Origin: an uncultured Alphaproteobacteria bacterium
GTDB lineage: Bacteria > Pseudomonadota > Alphaproteobacteria > Methylaequorales > Methylaequoraceae
Reading direction: 5' to 3'
Length of the DNA: 64,000 nt
NCBI GenBank assembly: GCA_902526175.1
Contig: CABZJY010000006.1
Span: 1 to 64,000 of the forward strand
The stretch's first letter is position 1; the number at the start of each line of letters is the position of its first letter. Shown here piece after piece: positions 11,522 to 25,422 of the stretch. The position numbers and the translations under genes are program-made. The notes beneath the pieces are model-generated. The model did not search any database. It was not told where the DNA came from and was given only the letters and a program-made list of their open reading frames with translations.

Positions 11522-12442
11522 ATGCATATTGAAGATAAAATTTTAAATTTAAAAAAAAAAAGAAATGCAGTAATTCTCGCACACTATTATCAGGATGAAG
11601 ATATTCAAGACATAGCTGACTATGTCGGTGACTCACTTGATTTATCAAGAAAGGCAGCAAATACAAGTTGTGATACAATTGTTTTTTGTGGGGTGAAATT
11701 TATGGCTGAAGTAGCAAAAATTCTTAATCCAATGAAAAATGTAATTATTCCAGATTTAAATGCTGGATGTTCATTAGAACAATCATGTCCTTCTCACTCA
11801 TTTAAAAAATTTAAAGAGGAAAATCCCAACCACTTGATAATTTCATATATAAACTGTTCTGCAGAAATAAAAGCTTTATCGGATATTATTGTTACATCAT
11901 CAAATGCCAAAAAAATTATTGATCAATTACCAAACAATGAAAATATCATTTTTGCGCCGGATCAGCATTTAGGCAGTTATCTTAATAAAATAACTGGGAG
12001 AAATATGCTTTTATGGAGAGGATCTTGTATTGTTCACGAAACCTTTTCTGAAAAAGAAATAGTAAAACTTAAAATTAGAAATCCTAAATCTGAGCTTATA
12101 GCTCATCCTGAATGTCCTGAAGAAATTCTTCGACATGCTGAACATATTGGGTCTACATCATCGCTACTTAGGTATACGGAAAATAGTGGCTCCAACAGTT
12201 TTATTGTAGCTACAGAACCCCATATCATTCATCAAATGAAAAAAAGAGCACCTCAAAAAGAGTTTATTATTGCGCCAGGAAATGATGGTAGCTGTTCCTG
12301 CTCAAACTGTCCATTTATGGAGCTAAATACTATGGAAAAACTTTATCACTGTTTAGAAAATAATACCCCAAGCATCGATATGAACTCAGTTTTAATGAGA
12401 AGTGCAAAGAAACCTCTCATAAAAATGCTTGAGATGAGTTAG
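11522..12442 (+). CDS. nadA: Quinolinate synthase
   Basis: AVILAHYYQDEDIQDIADYVGDSLDLSR, VFCGVKFMAEVAKIL, LNAGCSLEQSCP, CSCSNCPFMELNT. Confidence 0.97.
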   Translation: MHIEDKILNLKKKRNAVILAHYYQDEDIQDIADYVGDSLDLSRKAANTSCDTIVFCGVKFMAEVAKILNPMKNVIIPDLNAGCSLEQSCPSHSFKKFKEENPNHLIISYINCSAEIKALSDIIVTSSNAKKIIDQLPNNENIIFAPDQHLGSYLNKITGRNMLLWRGSCIVHETFSEKEIVKLKIRNPKSELIAHPECPEEILRHAEHIGSTSSLLRYTENSGSNSFIVATEPHIIHQMKKRAPQKEFIIAPGNDGSCSCSNCPFMELNTMEKLYHCLENNTPSIDMNSVLMRSAKKPLIKMLEMS

Positions 12443-12454
12443 TTAAATTGTGAT

Positions 12455-13309
12455 ATGAAAGATGTTTTTAATATTTCAAAGGTCGCTTTAAAACTTCTTG
12501 AAACTGAACTGAAATTTGACTTAGGAGGTAACTCATTTAATGGTGATGTCACATCAACAACATTCATTAGTAGAAAAAAAAATGCTAACTTTTCTTTTGT
12601 TGCAAGAGAACCAATAAAACTCTGCGGTATAAATTTTTTGGAAGATTATCTCAAAGAATATTATCCAAAAATTAAAATTCAAAATTTTTTTAAAGACGGT
12701 GAAGAAATAAGTAAAAATCAAAGAATTGCAGAAATTTCAGGTAATTGTAGAAAAATTCTGTCTTTGGAAAGAACATTACTTAATTTCTTACAACACTTAA
12801 GTTCAATATCTACTACAACATCAGATTTAATTAAACTAATGGGAGATACCAAAACACAGCTCATGGATACACGAAAAACCTCGATAGGATTAAGATTGCT
12901 TGAAAAATATGCTACTTCGATTGGAGGGGCAATAAATCACAGATTAAACCTTAAACAAAAAATTCTAATTAAAGATAATCATCTAATTTTGTCTGAAGGG
13001 TTAGAAAAAATCATGAAAATTATTAAAAAAAAAAAAATTAAGGCATATCAAATTGAGTGCGATACTTTTGAGCAAACAAAGACGTTAGTGGAATTGGGTT
13101 GCAAACATTTTCTCTTAGATAACATGAAAGTAAGCGAAATAAAAAAGTGTATAAATTTGAAAAAAAAAAAAAATGTAATTTTTGAAATTAGTGGGGGTAT
13201 TAATTTTAAAAATATCAAGAATTATTCTCAATTAGGAGCTGATTATATCTCGGTTGGATCTATTACAAATAACAAAAAATTGGTAGATATAGGTCTAGAT
13301 ATAATTTAA
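12455..13309 (+). CDS. nadC: Nicotinate-nucleotide pyrophosphorylase (carboxylating)
   Basis: DLGGNSFNGDVTS, ERTLLNFLQHLSSISTTT, MDTRKTSIGLRLLEKYA, GGAINHRLNL, KDNHL. Confidence 0.95.
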   Translation: MKDVFNISKVALKLLETELKFDLGGNSFNGDVTSTTFISRKKNANFSFVAREPIKLCGINFLEDYLKEYYPKIKIQNFFKDGEEISKNQRIAEISGNCRKILSLERTLLNFLQHLSSISTTTSDLIKLMGDTKTQLMDTRKTSIGLRLLEKYATSIGGAINHRLNLKQKILIKDNHLILSEGLEKIMKIIKKKKIKAYQIECDTFEQTKTLVELGCKHFLLDNMKVSEIKKCINLKKKKNVIFEISGGINFKNIKNYSQLGADYISVGSITNNKKLVDIGLDII

Positions 13310-13363
13310 AAAGATTCAATTTCTTTTTAAATTGATATATCATTTAATATAAAGGGGAATTAA

Positions 13364-14323
13364 TTGTCAAAAATTAGTTTGATCGGCGCTGGGAATATAG
13401 GAGGGGAGTTAGCTTCCTTGATAGCTTCAAAATCATTAGGAGATGTCGTTTTAGTTGATGTTGTTGATGGTCTGGCTAAAGGAAAGGCATTAGACCTCGG
13501 ACAGAGTGGTGCTGTGAGAAACTTTATTTATTCTATTTCTGGTGGAAGCTCCTTATCAAAAATTAAAAACAGTGATGTAATAGTAGTTACAGCTGGAATT
13601 TCTAGAAAACCAGGAATGAGCAGAGATGATTTAATTTCTACCAATCTTGAAATTATGAAAAATATCGGACAAGCTATTAAAATTTACAGTCCTAATTCGT
13701 TCATTGTTTGCGTTACAAACCCTCTCGATGCTATGGCATGGGTTCTAAAAAAAATCAGTGGAATAAAAAAAAATATGATTGTAGGTATGGCTGGAATACT
13801 TGATTCAGCAAGATTTAAATTTTTTTTATCAAAAGCTTTGAATGTATCTCAGGAAGATATTCAAACAATGGTCTTAGGAGGACATGGCGATACTATGGTA
13901 CCACTTTTGAATTATACAAAAATTAGTGGTATTCCTATTCTAGAATATTTAAAACAAAATAATGTTAAAAGAAAAATTGTTGATGACATAATTGAAAGAA
14001 CAAGAAATGGGGGAGGAGAAGTAGTATCATTGTTAAAAACTGGATCGGCATTCTATGCACCTGCTATAAGTGCATGTGAGATAGTTGAGTCTTTTTTGAG
14101 AAATAAGAAAAAATTAGTTCCTTGTTCAACGTATCTTACAGGAGAATATGGTGTTAAGAATCTTTTTGTAGGAGTTCCAGTTGTAATAGGTAATAAAGGA
14201 ATTGAGAAAGTTGTCAAAGTTGAGTTCAGTACCGAAGAAAAAAATCAATTTAAAAAATCAGTAAAATCAGTAGACATTTTAACAAATTTATGTCAAAAAC
14301 TGTTGATTAAAAGTAATTTTTAA
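13364..14323 (+). CDS. mdh: Malate dehydrogenase (TTG start)
   Basis: ISLIGAGNIGGELA, VTAGISRKPGMSRDDL, VTNPLDAM, GGHGDTMVPL. Confidence 0.96.
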   Translation: MSKISLIGAGNIGGELASLIASKSLGDVVLVDVVDGLAKGKALDLGQSGAVRNFIYSISGGSSLSKIKNSDVIVVTAGISRKPGMSRDDLISTNLEIMKNIGQAIKIYSPNSFIVCVTNPLDAMAWVLKKISGIKKNMIVGMAGILDSARFKFFLSKALNVSQEDIQTMVLGGHGDTMVPLLNYTKISGIPILEYLKQNNVKRKIVDDIIERTRNGGGEVVSLLKTGSAFYAPAISACEIVESFLRNKKKLVPCSTYLTGEYGVKNLFVGVPVVIGNKGIEKVVKVEFSTEEKNQFKKSVKSVDILTNLCQKLLIKSNF

Positions 14324-14361
14324 CTATCAATCTTCTTAAATCTCTATTTACAGATATAAAT

Positions 14362-15528
14362 ATGGACATTCATGAATATCAAGCAAAACAACTACTAGCA
14401 AAGTTTGGTGTTAATATCCCTGCAGGAGAAATAATATATCAACCACATGAGGCGGTAACCGTAACATCTTGGCTGAATGAAGAAGAAGTCATGGTTAAGG
14501 CCCAAGTTCATGCAGGCGGAAGAGGTAAATCTGGAGGGATAAAAAAGTGTACTGGTCAGGAGGAAGTTGTTGAAACTGTTGAAAAGATGATAGGCATGAA
14601 ATTAAAAACACCACAAACAGGTGATAAGCAAAAAACAGTAACAAGGGTATATATAGAGAAGGCCCATAACATTCAAACTGAACTATATTTTTGTGTATTG
14701 GTTGATAGAGAAACTGGAGGTAATACAATCATTACTTCTAAAAAAGGTGGTATGGATATTGAGAAGGTCGCAGAAAATGATCCTGATAGTATTTTTAAGG
14801 TAAAATTATCTCCAGGAAATAAATTATTAAATCACCATGCAAGAACAATATCCTATGAACTAGGTCTAAAAGGCGCAGTTGCTAAAAAAGCTCAAAAAAA
14901 TCTTATAGGTATATACAATGCATTTGAAAAATTAGATGCAGCCATGATTGAAATTAACCCTCTAGCAGTTACCAAAGAAGGTGAGGTTGTTGCACTTGAT
15001 TGCAAAGCCTCATTCGATGACAATGCTTTGTACCGCCAAAGACAAATTGCAGATATGAAGGATGAGAACGAATATGATCCACTTGAACTAGAAGCTGCTA
15101 GGCATGATCTCAACTATGTTAAGCTTGATGGAAACATAGGCTTAATGGTTAATGGTGCTGGTCTTTCTATGGCCACGATGGATATAATTAAGTTTTATGG
15201 GGGGGAAGCAGCAAATTTTATGGACGTTGCTGGTGCTGCAACACCTCAAAGAGTTGCAGCTGCATTTAAACTGATATATAGGGATAGCGACGTAAAAGGT
15301 ATATTAATAAATATATTTGGAGGTATGATGAGATGTAATGATATTGCTCAAGGTCTTGTTGATGCATCTAAAGAGGTAGGACTTGATAAGCCATTAGTTG
15401 TAAGACTTGAGGGTACAAATGTTGAAATGGGTATGGATATTTTGAAAAACTCTGGCTTTCCAATTACACCAGTTCCAACTATGGAACAAGCTGCTAAAGA
15501 AATTGTTGAACTAGTTAAGAAAAATTAA
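14362..15528 (+). CDS. sucC: Succinyl-CoA ligase (ADP-forming) beta subunit
   Basis: [47 protein letters not shown]. Confidence 0.98.
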   Translation: MDIHEYQAKQLLAKFGVNIPAGEIIYQPHEAVTVTSWLNEEEVMVKAQVHAGGRGKSGGIKKCTGQEEVVETVEKMIGMKLKTPQTGDKQKTVTRVYIEKAHNIQTELYFCVLVDRETGGNTIITSKKGGMDIEKVAENDPDSIFKVKLSPGNKLLNHHARTISYELGLKGAVAKKAQKNLIGIYNAFEKLDAAMIEINPLAVTKEGEVVALDCKASFDDNALYRQRQIADMKDENEYDPLELEAARHDLNYVKLDGNIGLMVNGAGLSMATMDIIKFYGGEAANFMDVAGAATPQRVAAAFKLIYRDSDVKGILINIFGGMMRCNDIAQGLVDASKEVGLDKPLVVRLEGTNVEMGMDILKNSGFPITPVPTMEQAAKEIVELVKKN

Positions 15529-16403
15529 TGGCCGTTTTAATTACTAAAGAGTCTAAAATTATATGTCAGGGTTTTACTGGTTCTCAAGGCACATTTCATT
15601 CAGAAAGAGCAATAGAATATAATACTAATATTGTCGGAGGGGTTACACCTGATAAAGGTGGGATGAAACATTTGAATATTCCTGTATTTAATACTGTCGC
15701 AGAGGCTAAGAAAAAAACTGGGTGTAATGCTTCAGGGGTTTTTGTGCCTCCCCCATTTGCTGCAGATGCTATTTTGGAGGGTGTGGAAGCAGAACTAGAT
15801 CTGATTGTTTGCATCACTGATGGGATACCAACAAGCGATATGCAAAGAGTTAGACGAGAGATGAAAGGATCAAAAACAAGGTTAGTCGGCCCAAATTGTC
15901 CTGGGGTACTAACTCCAGGAGTTGGAAAAATTGGAATTATTCCTGGACACATTTGTAAACCTGGGAGAATCGGAGTTGTATCAAGATCAGGAACACTCTC
16001 CTATGAAGCAGCCGTTCAAACCTCATCGTTAGGTCAATCTACAATTATTGGAATCGGAGGAGATCCTGTAAATGGTACAAATTTTGTTGATGCTTTAGAA
16101 CTATTTTTAAAAGACGATGAAACAGATGGTATAGTTTTGATTGGGGAAATAGGAGGAACACCGGAAGTAGAGGGTGCTGAATTTATAAAGTCGTGGAAAG
16201 GTCAGTTTAAAAAACCTGTAGCGGGTTTTGTTGCTGGTGCTGCTGCTCCAAAAGGAAGGAAACTTGGACATGCTGGGGCTATTGTAAATTCTGGAGCTGA
16301 AACAGCTGATGCAAAAAAAGAAGCACTTAAATCAGCAGGAGTTATAGTTGCTGATACTATAACGACAATTGGTGAGGCAATGATAAAAGCTATGGAGATT
16401 TAA
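15528..16403 (+). CDS. sucD: Succinyl-CoA ligase (ADP-forming) alpha subunit
   Basis: [49 protein letters not shown]. Confidence 0.98.
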   Translation: MAVLITKESKIICQGFTGSQGTFHSERAIEYNTNIVGGVTPDKGGMKHLNIPVFNTVAEAKKKTGCNASGVFVPPPFAADAILEGVEAELDLIVCITDGIPTSDMQRVRREMKGSKTRLVGPNCPGVLTPGVGKIGIIPGHICKPGRIGVVSRSGTLSYEAAVQTSSLGQSTIIGIGGDPVNGTNFVDALELFLKDDETDGIVLIGEIGGTPEVEGAEFIKSWKGQFKKPVAGFVAGAAAPKGRKLGHAGAIVNSGAETADAKKEALKSAGVIVADTITTIGEAMIKAMEI

Positions 16404-16937
16404 ATGAGTAAGAATAACAATATTGCCCTTATTTATTATTTAGGAGAAAATAAACCCAATTTAATTACAGATGTTACAAACTATCTCACGGAGATGGAAG
16501 GAGACTTTTCTGGTGTTACCTTTGCAACTTTGGGAAGAGGATGTGAACTTACTATGATTTATGAAAAAGGTTCTGACATTAATTTTGATGATTTACAAGA
16601 TGGTCTAAATAAAATTGAATCTTGTAAAAAAGGGAAAATCCAAGTTAAACCTTTTGAACTCAGTACAGAAGGAGGTCCAACTTCAAAAATTACACATCGA
16701 ATAATTCTTTCAGGTGAAGATCAAAAAGGTATTTTAAACAAAATCATTAAAACCTTAGATCAGAATTCAGCTATTATAGTGAGAATGAATACAGAGAAAA
16801 TAACATACCCTGAGCATACTCAATACTTTTGTCGATTCGCCATATCTGTTAGACAAGAAAACGCACCCCAGTGTCTATCTGAAATTGTAAAAGTTGCTGG
16901 CCAAATGAAATTAACATTCCGATATGAAACATCGTAA
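16404..16937 (+). CDS. Tandem ACT-domain protein, GcvR-like
   Basis: Two ACT-like repeats (ALIYYLGENKPNLITDVTNYLTEMEGDF; HRIILSGEDQKGILNKIIKTLDQNSA). Confidence 0.7.
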   Translation: MSKNNNIALIYYLGENKPNLITDVTNYLTEMEGDFSGVTFATLGRGCELTMIYEKGSDINFDDLQDGLNKIESCKKGKIQVKPFELSTEGGPTSKITHRIILSGEDQKGILNKIIKTLDQNSAIIVRMNTEKITYPEHTQYFCRFAISVRQENAPQCLSEIVKVAGQMKLTFRYETS

Positions 16938-16938
16938 G

Positions 16939-17853
16939 TTATTTTTTTGATCTTGGGTGAAAATTATCAATTGTTTCTCTAATTTTACTTACATCAACCG
17001 CAGTATATTTTTGAGTTGTTGATAATGACTTATGTCCCAATAATTCTTGGATAGATCTTAAATCTACTTTATTATCTAATAACTGAGTTGCGAACGTGTG
17101 TCTCAACGAATGTGGGGTTGTATTCTCTGGAAGAAGTTGCTCCCTTCTAATTCTTGATAATTCTCTTTGAATAATAACAGGATTAAGTTTTTTACCTCTT
17201 TTACCTAGAAATATATAATCTTCATCTTTAATACAAAATGGAACCTCATTGAGCATTTTAAAAATGTATTGTTTAAGTTCTGGAAGGATGGGTAGTGACC
17301 TATCCTTTTTTCCCTTGCTTTTTACTAAAATAAATTCGGTATACTTTATATTTTTCAACTTGATATTTAGAACCTCACTTATTCGAAGACCGTAACCCCA
17401 CATAAGTAAAAAAATTGATTGATTTCTTCTTCTGATCCAATTATTTCCATCTTTCGTAAAGTTAAAAAATATTTTCTCTACTTGCTTAAAAGATAAAGGT
17501 CTTGGAAGAGATTCTTGAAATTTGGGGGATTTAATTGCCAAAATTTTTGAAGACTTTATAGAATTTTGTTTTTTTAGATATTCAAAAAAGTTTTTAATTG
17601 AAGATAAGGCCCTTGCATTACTTCGCTGTGAAATATTTTTTTTAATCCTGTAATAAAACCACCCAACTATGGTTTTTTCGTCAATAAATTTTAGTGACTC
17701 AAAACTCACTTTTTGATTTTCATATTCTTTTAAAAATCTTAAAAACGAGATTAAATCACTTTTATAAGAAATAACTGTATTTTTGGACACTCTTTTCTCA
17801 AATTCAAGCCAGGAAGTCCAGGATTTAATATTTTTTTCTAAAATATCACCCAT
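16939..17853 (-). CDS. xerC: Tyrosine recombinase XerC-like
   Basis: LLMWGYGLRISEVLNIK, HSLRHTFATQLLDNKVDLRSIQELLGHKSLSTTQKYTAVD; adjacent to DUF484 and priA. Confidence 0.9.
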   Translation of the reverse strand: MGDILEKNIKSWTSWLEFEKRVSKNTVISYKSDLISFLRFLKEYENQKVSFESLKFIDEKTIVGWFYYRIKKNISQRSNARALSSIKNFFEYLKKQNSIKSSKILAIKSPKFQESLPRPLSFKQVEKIFFNFTKDGNNWIRRRNQSIFLLMWGYGLRISEVLNIKLKNIKYTEFILVKSKGKKDRSLPILPELKQYIFKMLNEVPFCIKDEDYIFLGKRGKKLNPVIIQRELSRIRREQLLPENTTPHSLRHTFATQLLDNKVDLRSIQELLGHKSLSTTQKYTAVDVSKIRETIDNFHPRSKK

Positions 17854-18500
17854 TATAGGAATTGTTTCAATTTTTCTTGAAAAATATTACTGAAAAAAGA
17901 AATAAGATCTGTACCTCGGTTTTGCAAAAAAATTTTTTCCTTGCTTCCAAAGACTATAATTGAAGGTTCGTCAAAAATTTCATTGTCTAGTGAAAAAATA
18001 GCATTTGATATTATTTTTTTTTTTACATTTTTTATTTGAGGGAGAGTTTCATTTACAGCATCCATAATTAATTCACCCTTTTTTTTATAAATATCTGAAA
18101 GGTTTTTTTTTTCTGTAAAATATCCTCCAAATTCTTCAACTCTTTTTGATGAAGATATTAGAAGGAAACAGTCTAATTTTAATGATTTACAGATTTCATT
18201 GTTTACATATTTTTTAAAAATGTCAGTTCTTTTAATCCTAACAATATCAATTACTAAATTTAAAACAGCTTTTTGGGTAAAGAAATTATGTTCAGCATTT
18301 TTAAGTACTTGTCTATAGTTTTGTTTTAAAGAATTAAATAACCAATCTTTGAAGGAGATTACATTTTTTGTTTCATATTTAGTTTTTAAATTATTTGGAA
18401 AATTCATTTTACTAAGGATTTTTTCATGCTTAATAAAATAATCAGGGTTTTTTTCAAGAAATTCCTGTACCTTTTTTTCCGTTATTTTTGATCTGATCAT
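17853..18500 (-). CDS. DUF484 family protein
   Basis: EFLEKNPDYFIKHEKILSKMNFPN N-terminus; upstream of xerC; C-terminal GAF-like segment. Confidence 0.8.
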   Translation of the reverse strand: MIRSKITEKKVQEFLEKNPDYFIKHEKILSKMNFPNNLKTKYETKNVISFKDWLFNSLKQNYRQVLKNAEHNFFTQKAVLNLVIDIVRIKRTDIFKKYVNNEICKSLKLDCFLLISSSKRVEEFGGYFTEKKNLSDIYKKKGELIMDAVNETLPQIKNVKKKIISNAIFSLDNEIFDEPSIIVFGSKEKIFLQNRGTDLISFFSNIFQEKLKQFL

Positions 18501-18564
18501 GTTAATATGAAATATATTATATATTGGTATAAAATGTAAAATTAATCTACATTAAATTATAATA

Positions 18565-20556
18565 ATGATTGTTAAAGTTCTTCTAACACTTCGAATAAAC
18601 CAACTTTTTTCATATAGAATAAAAAAAAACTCTCTGATAAAAAGAATTAGGATTGGTCAATTAGTAAAGGTAGATTTTAAAAATAAAAAATATTATGGAA
18701 TTATTTTTTCCTTCGATAAAAAGCCTTTCAAAGGAATAAAGTATGTTGAAGAAATTTATTTTGATATAGTTTTAAAAAAAGAATTTCTCGAAGCGCTAAA
18801 TATTTTTTCTAATTATAGTTGTAATACATTTGGTTCGTTACTCAAATTAAGTCTTGCTGGATTTAATAAACGTACTTATTACAAATTAAAAAATAGTATT
18901 CCCAATGCAAGAAAACAAATTAGAGCTATGTGCTCAAAAGATTTAAACCTGGAACAACAAAATGCAGTTAAGGAAATTAAAATAGGTAATTTAAAATCCT
19001 TTAAAACTATTTTATTAGATGGTGTGACAGGTTCAGGAAAAACTCGTGTATATACTAAAATAATTCAAGAAGCATTGGAAAAAAGTTTTCAATGTTTAGT
19101 CTTAGTTCCTGAAATAATTCTTACCAGCCAATGGATTAGTGAATTTAAAGATGAATTTGGTTTTGAACCTGAAATATATCATTCTTCAATAAGTTCAACA
19201 AAAAAGTCTGCGATTTGGATAAATATAGCTTTAGGAGAGTTGAAATTGGTGGTTGGAACAAGATCAGCACTTTTTTTACCATTTAATAATCTTGGCCTCA
19301 TTATTTTAGACGAGGAACATGATTCATCATACAAACAAGAAGATGGCGTAATAATTAACTCAAGAGATTGGGCTGTTTTGTTGGCAAAAAAAAGTAATTG
19401 TAAGATCATTCTTTCGACTGCAACACCATCAATTGAAACTTTATATAATTGCCATATCAAAAAATATACTAAAGTATCTCTTACCAAAAGGTTCAACAAT
19501 ACAAAATTACCAGAAATTGAGATAGTTGATATGAAAAAAAATGCCTTAGATAAAAATAAATGGATTTCTAATCCTCTAAAAGAGGCTTTAAAAACTTGCT
19601 TTAATTCTGGAAAACAAAGTTTATTATTTTTGAATAAAAGGGGTTATGCCCCTGTAGTGATTTGTACTAAATGTGGTTATTCTATTTCATGTCCAAATTG
19701 CGATTTTGCATTAGTTCTTCATAAAAATAAACATATCAATTCAGATCATGTATTAATATGTCACCATTGTAATTATTTAGAAAAATTTAATGAAATTTGT
19801 CCAAAGTGTAAATCAAAAAACTGCTTAACAAATGCTGGTCCTGGTATTGAAAAGATCTATGAAGAAGTGAGTGATTTATTTCCAAGAGAAGAGATATGTT
19901 TGTTATCAAGTGATACCGTGAAAAATAAAAATAACCTTAAAAAAATTATTAATTCTATTCAAAACAAAGAAATTAAAATTATTATTGGTACACAAATTAT
20001 TGCCAAGGGCCATCATTTTCCAAATCTAGAAACAGTAGGAATAATAAATATAGATAATTTAATAAACAGCTTAGATTTTAGGTCATGTGAAAGGGCTTAT
20101 CAATTAATTACACAAGTTGCAGGTAGATCTGGGAGAGAGAGTAGTGCTGGAAGAGTTTTAGTTCAAACATATCATCCTGAAAGCAATATAATTGAAATGT
20201 GTTCTTCGTACCAAAAGGAAAATTTTTATAAATGGGAATTAAAAAAAAGAAAAAAATATAGATTACCGCCGTTTGTAAATTTAATTTCAATTATTATTGA
20301 AAATAATAATCCCAGCATTGCTAAAAAGCACGCTTATGAAACTATTTCATTATTAAAAGTAAATCTGGAATCAAGGGTATTTGGCCCTACTCCGGCTCCG
20401 ATATTTAAATTAAGAAATAAATATAGATATAGAATATTAATAAAATTTGAAAAATCTTCAATTCATAAGCAAGAAATAAGAGAGCGTTTAATGAAAATTA
20501 TTTTTAATAAAGGAACTAAAATAAAAGTTGATGTTGACCCATACAATTTTTTGTAA
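18565..20556 (+). CDS. priA: Primosomal protein N' (replication restart helicase PriA)
   Basis: LLDGVTGSGKTRVY, LILDEEHDSSYKQEDG, CxxC zinc motifs (CTKCGYSISCPNC, CHHC, CPKC), GTQIIAKGHHFPNLETVGI. Confidence 0.96.
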   Translation: MIVKVLLTLRINQLFSYRIKKNSLIKRIRIGQLVKVDFKNKKYYGIIFSFDKKPFKGIKYVEEIYFDIVLKKEFLEALNIFSNYSCNTFGSLLKLSLAGFNKRTYYKLKNSIPNARKQIRAMCSKDLNLEQQNAVKEIKIGNLKSFKTILLDGVTGSGKTRVYTKIIQEALEKSFQCLVLVPEIILTSQWISEFKDEFGFEPEIYHSSISSTKKSAIWINIALGELKLVVGTRSALFLPFNNLGLIILDEEHDSSYKQEDGVIINSRDWAVLLAKKSNCKIILSTATPSIETLYNCHIKKYTKVSLTKRFNNTKLPEIEIVDMKKNALDKNKWISNPLKEALKTCFNSGKQSLLFLNKRGYAPVVICTKCGYSISCPNCDFALVLHKNKHINSDHVLICHHCNYLEKFNEICPKCKSKNCLTNAGPGIEKIYEEVSDLFPREEICLLSSDTVKNKNNLKKIINSIQNKEIKIIIGTQIIAKGHHFPNLETVGIINIDNLINSLDFRSCERAYQLITQVAGRSGRESSAGRVLVQTYHPESNIIEMCSSYQKENFYKWELKKRKKYRLPPFVNLISIIIENNNPSIAKKHAYETISLLKVNLESRVFGPTPAPIFKLRNKYRYRILIKFEKSSIHKQEIRERLMKIIFNKGTKIKVDVDPYNFL

Positions 20557-20630
20557 ACTATTTTTATTTTCAAATATTGAAAATAAAAGTATGTTATGAT
20601 AAAAATCATTTTTCAATTATTGAGGTTAGA

Positions 20631-21191
20631 TTGTCAACAACTCTACTAAATTATAATGAAATATGTGTTAGATATGCACGAGCGCTAATAAAAGTGTTTA
20701 AAAATGCATCTGAACAAGATAAGTGTCTAAAAATGTACAAGAATTTACTAGATCTTAAGAAAAAAAGCGCATCCTTTGAAAGATTTCTACTTAGCCCAAT
20801 GATACCTATAAATAAAAAAATGACTTGTTTAAACAAACTACATTCAAAACTAAAGATTGAAAAGAACCTATTTAATTTTTTATGTATCCTATGCAAACAT
20901 AACAGATTGTTTGCATTAGAAATGATATATTCTAAAGTTAATGATATTATTAAAAAGAAAAATAATACTGTAAGACTTGACATAATAACAACGGAAAAGA
21001 TTGACGAAAAAATTTCTAACAAAATAAAAAAAACTGTCTCTGATTCTATGAAAAAGAATGTTGAAATAAATAATACAATCGACAAAAGCATAATTGGTGG
21101 AATGATTTTAAAAATTGATTCCTACATGATCGACGATTCTATATCCACAAAATTATCAAATTATAAAAACATACCAAAAGGAATAATTTAA
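20631..21191 (+). CDS. atpH: ATP synthase F1 delta subunit (TTG start preferred over the 20577 ORF start)
   Basis: [15 protein letters not shown] start region; first gene of atpHAGDC; tgagg Shine-Dalgarno-like sequence shortly before TTG at 20631. Confidence 0.88.
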   Translation: MSTTLLNYNEICVRYARALIKVFKNASEQDKCLKMYKNLLDLKKKSASFERFLLSPMIPINKKMTCLNKLHSKLKIEKNLFNFLCILCKHNRLFALEMIYSKVNDIIKKKNNTVRLDIITTEKIDEKISNKIKKTVSDSMKKNVEINNTIDKSIIGGMILKIDSYMIDDSISTKLSNYKNIPKGII

Positions 21192-22732
21192 TGACAATTG
21201 ATGCATCAGAAATTTCAGAAATACTCAAAAAAGAAATATCAGAGTTTGATAGTGAAACCAAGGTTACAGAAGTTGGTACTGTTCTAACGGTTGGAGACGG
21301 TATCGCTAGAGTTTATGGGTTAGATAATGTAAAAGCCGGTGAAATGGTTGAGTTTCCTGGTAAAATCAAAGGGATGGCCTTAAATCTTGAAGAAGATAAT
21401 GTTGGTATTGTTATTTTTGGAAATGATAGAGAAATTAAAGAAGGTGATATAGTAAAAAGGACTGGTCAAATTGTTGAAGTACCTGTTGGCAAAGGTCTTT
21501 TGGGAAGAGTTGTAGACGGTCTTGGAGACCCAATCGATGGAAAGGGTCCTTTAAAAAATGTTAAAAAACAAAGAGTTGAAATAAAAGCTCCTGGTATAAT
21601 GCCAAGAAAGTCTGTACATGAACCAATGCAAACTGGCATCAAAGCGATTGATAGTTTAATACCGATCGGACGTGGGCAGAGAGAGCTAATTATTGGTGAT
21701 AGACAGACAGGTAAAACAGCAGTCATAGTTGATACAATTATCAATCAAAAAAAAATAAATTCTGGAAAAGACGAATCTAAAAAACTTTATTGCATATATG
21801 TGTCAATTGGACAAAAGAGATCAACTGTTGCACAAATAGTAAAAACGCTTGAAGATTACGATGCGCTTGATTATTCAATTGTAGTTGCCGCGACTGCATC
21901 TGATCCAGCGCCACTTCAGTTTCTTGCACCTTATACGGGGTGTGCCATGGGTGAGTTTTTTAGAGATAACTCGATGCATGGTGTAATTTTTTATGATGAT
22001 CTATCAAAACAAGCCGTGGCTTATAGGCAAATGTCTTTGTTGCTTAGACGTCCTCCTGGAAGAGAAGCATATCCTGGTGATGTATTTTATATTCATTCAA
22101 GGCTTCTTGAGCGTGCTGCAAAGATGAGTGACAAAGAAGGTGGAGGTTCTCTGACTGCTCTTCCTGTCATAGAAACACAAGCTGGAGATGTTTCGGCTTA
22201 TATCCCTACTAATGTAATCTCAATAACAGATGGACAAATTTTTTTAGAAACTGAATTATTTTTTAAAGGTATTCGACCCGCTGTTAATGTTGGTCTTTCT
22301 GTAAGTAGAGTAGGTTCTGCGGCTCAAATCAAAGCAATGAAGCAGGTTTCTGGTTCAATAAAATTGGATTTGGCGCAATTTAGAGAAATGGAAGCTTTTT
22401 CGCAATTTGCATCAGATCTTGACCAATCAACCAGAAAACTTCTTGAAAGAGGAAGAAGACTTACTGAAATATTGAAACAATCTCAATATTCACCCTTAAG
22501 TGTTGAACAACAGGTAATTGTAATTTTTGCAGGAGTAAATGGTTATTTAGATGAAATTGATTTGAAAGATATAACAAAATTTGAAAGTGATCTGTTAAAT
22601 TCTTTAAAAACCGAAGGAAAAGAATTACTAGGTTCAATAGAAAAAGAGCAAACAATTTCTGATAAATTAAAACCAAGAATTGAAAATTTTATTTCAAATA
22701 TTTCTCAAAAATATAAAAAAGAAAGTATTTAA
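21191..22732 (+). CDS. atpA: ATP synthase F1 alpha subunit
   Basis: [55 protein letters not shown]. Confidence 0.99.
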   Translation: MTIDASEISEILKKEISEFDSETKVTEVGTVLTVGDGIARVYGLDNVKAGEMVEFPGKIKGMALNLEEDNVGIVIFGNDREIKEGDIVKRTGQIVEVPVGKGLLGRVVDGLGDPIDGKGPLKNVKKQRVEIKAPGIMPRKSVHEPMQTGIKAIDSLIPIGRGQRELIIGDRQTGKTAVIVDTIINQKKINSGKDESKKLYCIYVSIGQKRSTVAQIVKTLEDYDALDYSIVVAATASDPAPLQFLAPYTGCAMGEFFRDNSMHGVIFYDDLSKQAVAYRQMSLLLRRPPGREAYPGDVFYIHSRLLERAAKMSDKEGGGSLTALPVIETQAGDVSAYIPTNVISITDGQIFLETELFFKGIRPAVNVGLSVSRVGSAAQIKAMKQVSGSIKLDLAQFREMEAFSQFASDLDQSTRKLLERGRRLTEILKQSQYSPLSVEQQVIVIFAGVNGYLDEIDLKDITKFESDLLNSLKTEGKELLGSIEKEQTISDKLKPRIENFISNISQKYKKESI

Positions 22733-25041
<2,309 letters not shown>

Positions 25042-25413
25042 ATGTTAACAGATATCATCACTCCAAAATCCATAGTATTTTCAGATGATTTAGATTTCTT
25101 AATCGTTCCTGGTACTGAAGGTGATATTGGTGTACTTGATAATCACTCACATCTGATTACTAGTATTAGACCTGGACTAGTTTATGGGTATAAAAATGAA
25201 AAAATTTTAAAAAGATATTACCTTAATGAAGGTATTTTTGAGTTTTCAAATAACTCGGCTACTTTACTTACAGAATTCGCTGAAGAAGTTGAAAAAATTG
25301 ACCATAATGAATTAAATAAACAAATTTCCGAAGCACAAAAGAATAATGATCAGCATAAATTAATAGAACTAAAAACCAAAAAAGATTCTATTGAAAATCA
25401 GTTTTACTTTTAA
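25042..25413 (+). CDS. atpC: ATP synthase F1 epsilon subunit
   Basis: VPGTEGDIGVLDNHSHLITSIRPGLV; end of the atp operon. Confidence 0.93.
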   Translation: MLTDIITPKSIVFSDDLDFLIVPGTEGDIGVLDNHSHLITSIRPGLVYGYKNEKILKRYYLNEGIFEFSNNSATLLTEFAEEVEKIDHNELNKQISEAQKNNDQHKLIELKTKKDSIENQFYF

Positions 25414-25422
25414 ATATTAAGA

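Noticed and set aside
13310-13363. Imperfect hairpin (TCAATTT...AAATTGA) before mdh as a terminator
   Set aside because: Very AT-rich short stem with no convincing T tract; expected by chance at this base composition.
16939-17853. Tyrosine recombinase as evidence of a mobile element
   Set aside because: Adjacent to DUF484 and priA in the usual chromosomal context; best explained as housekeeping XerC.
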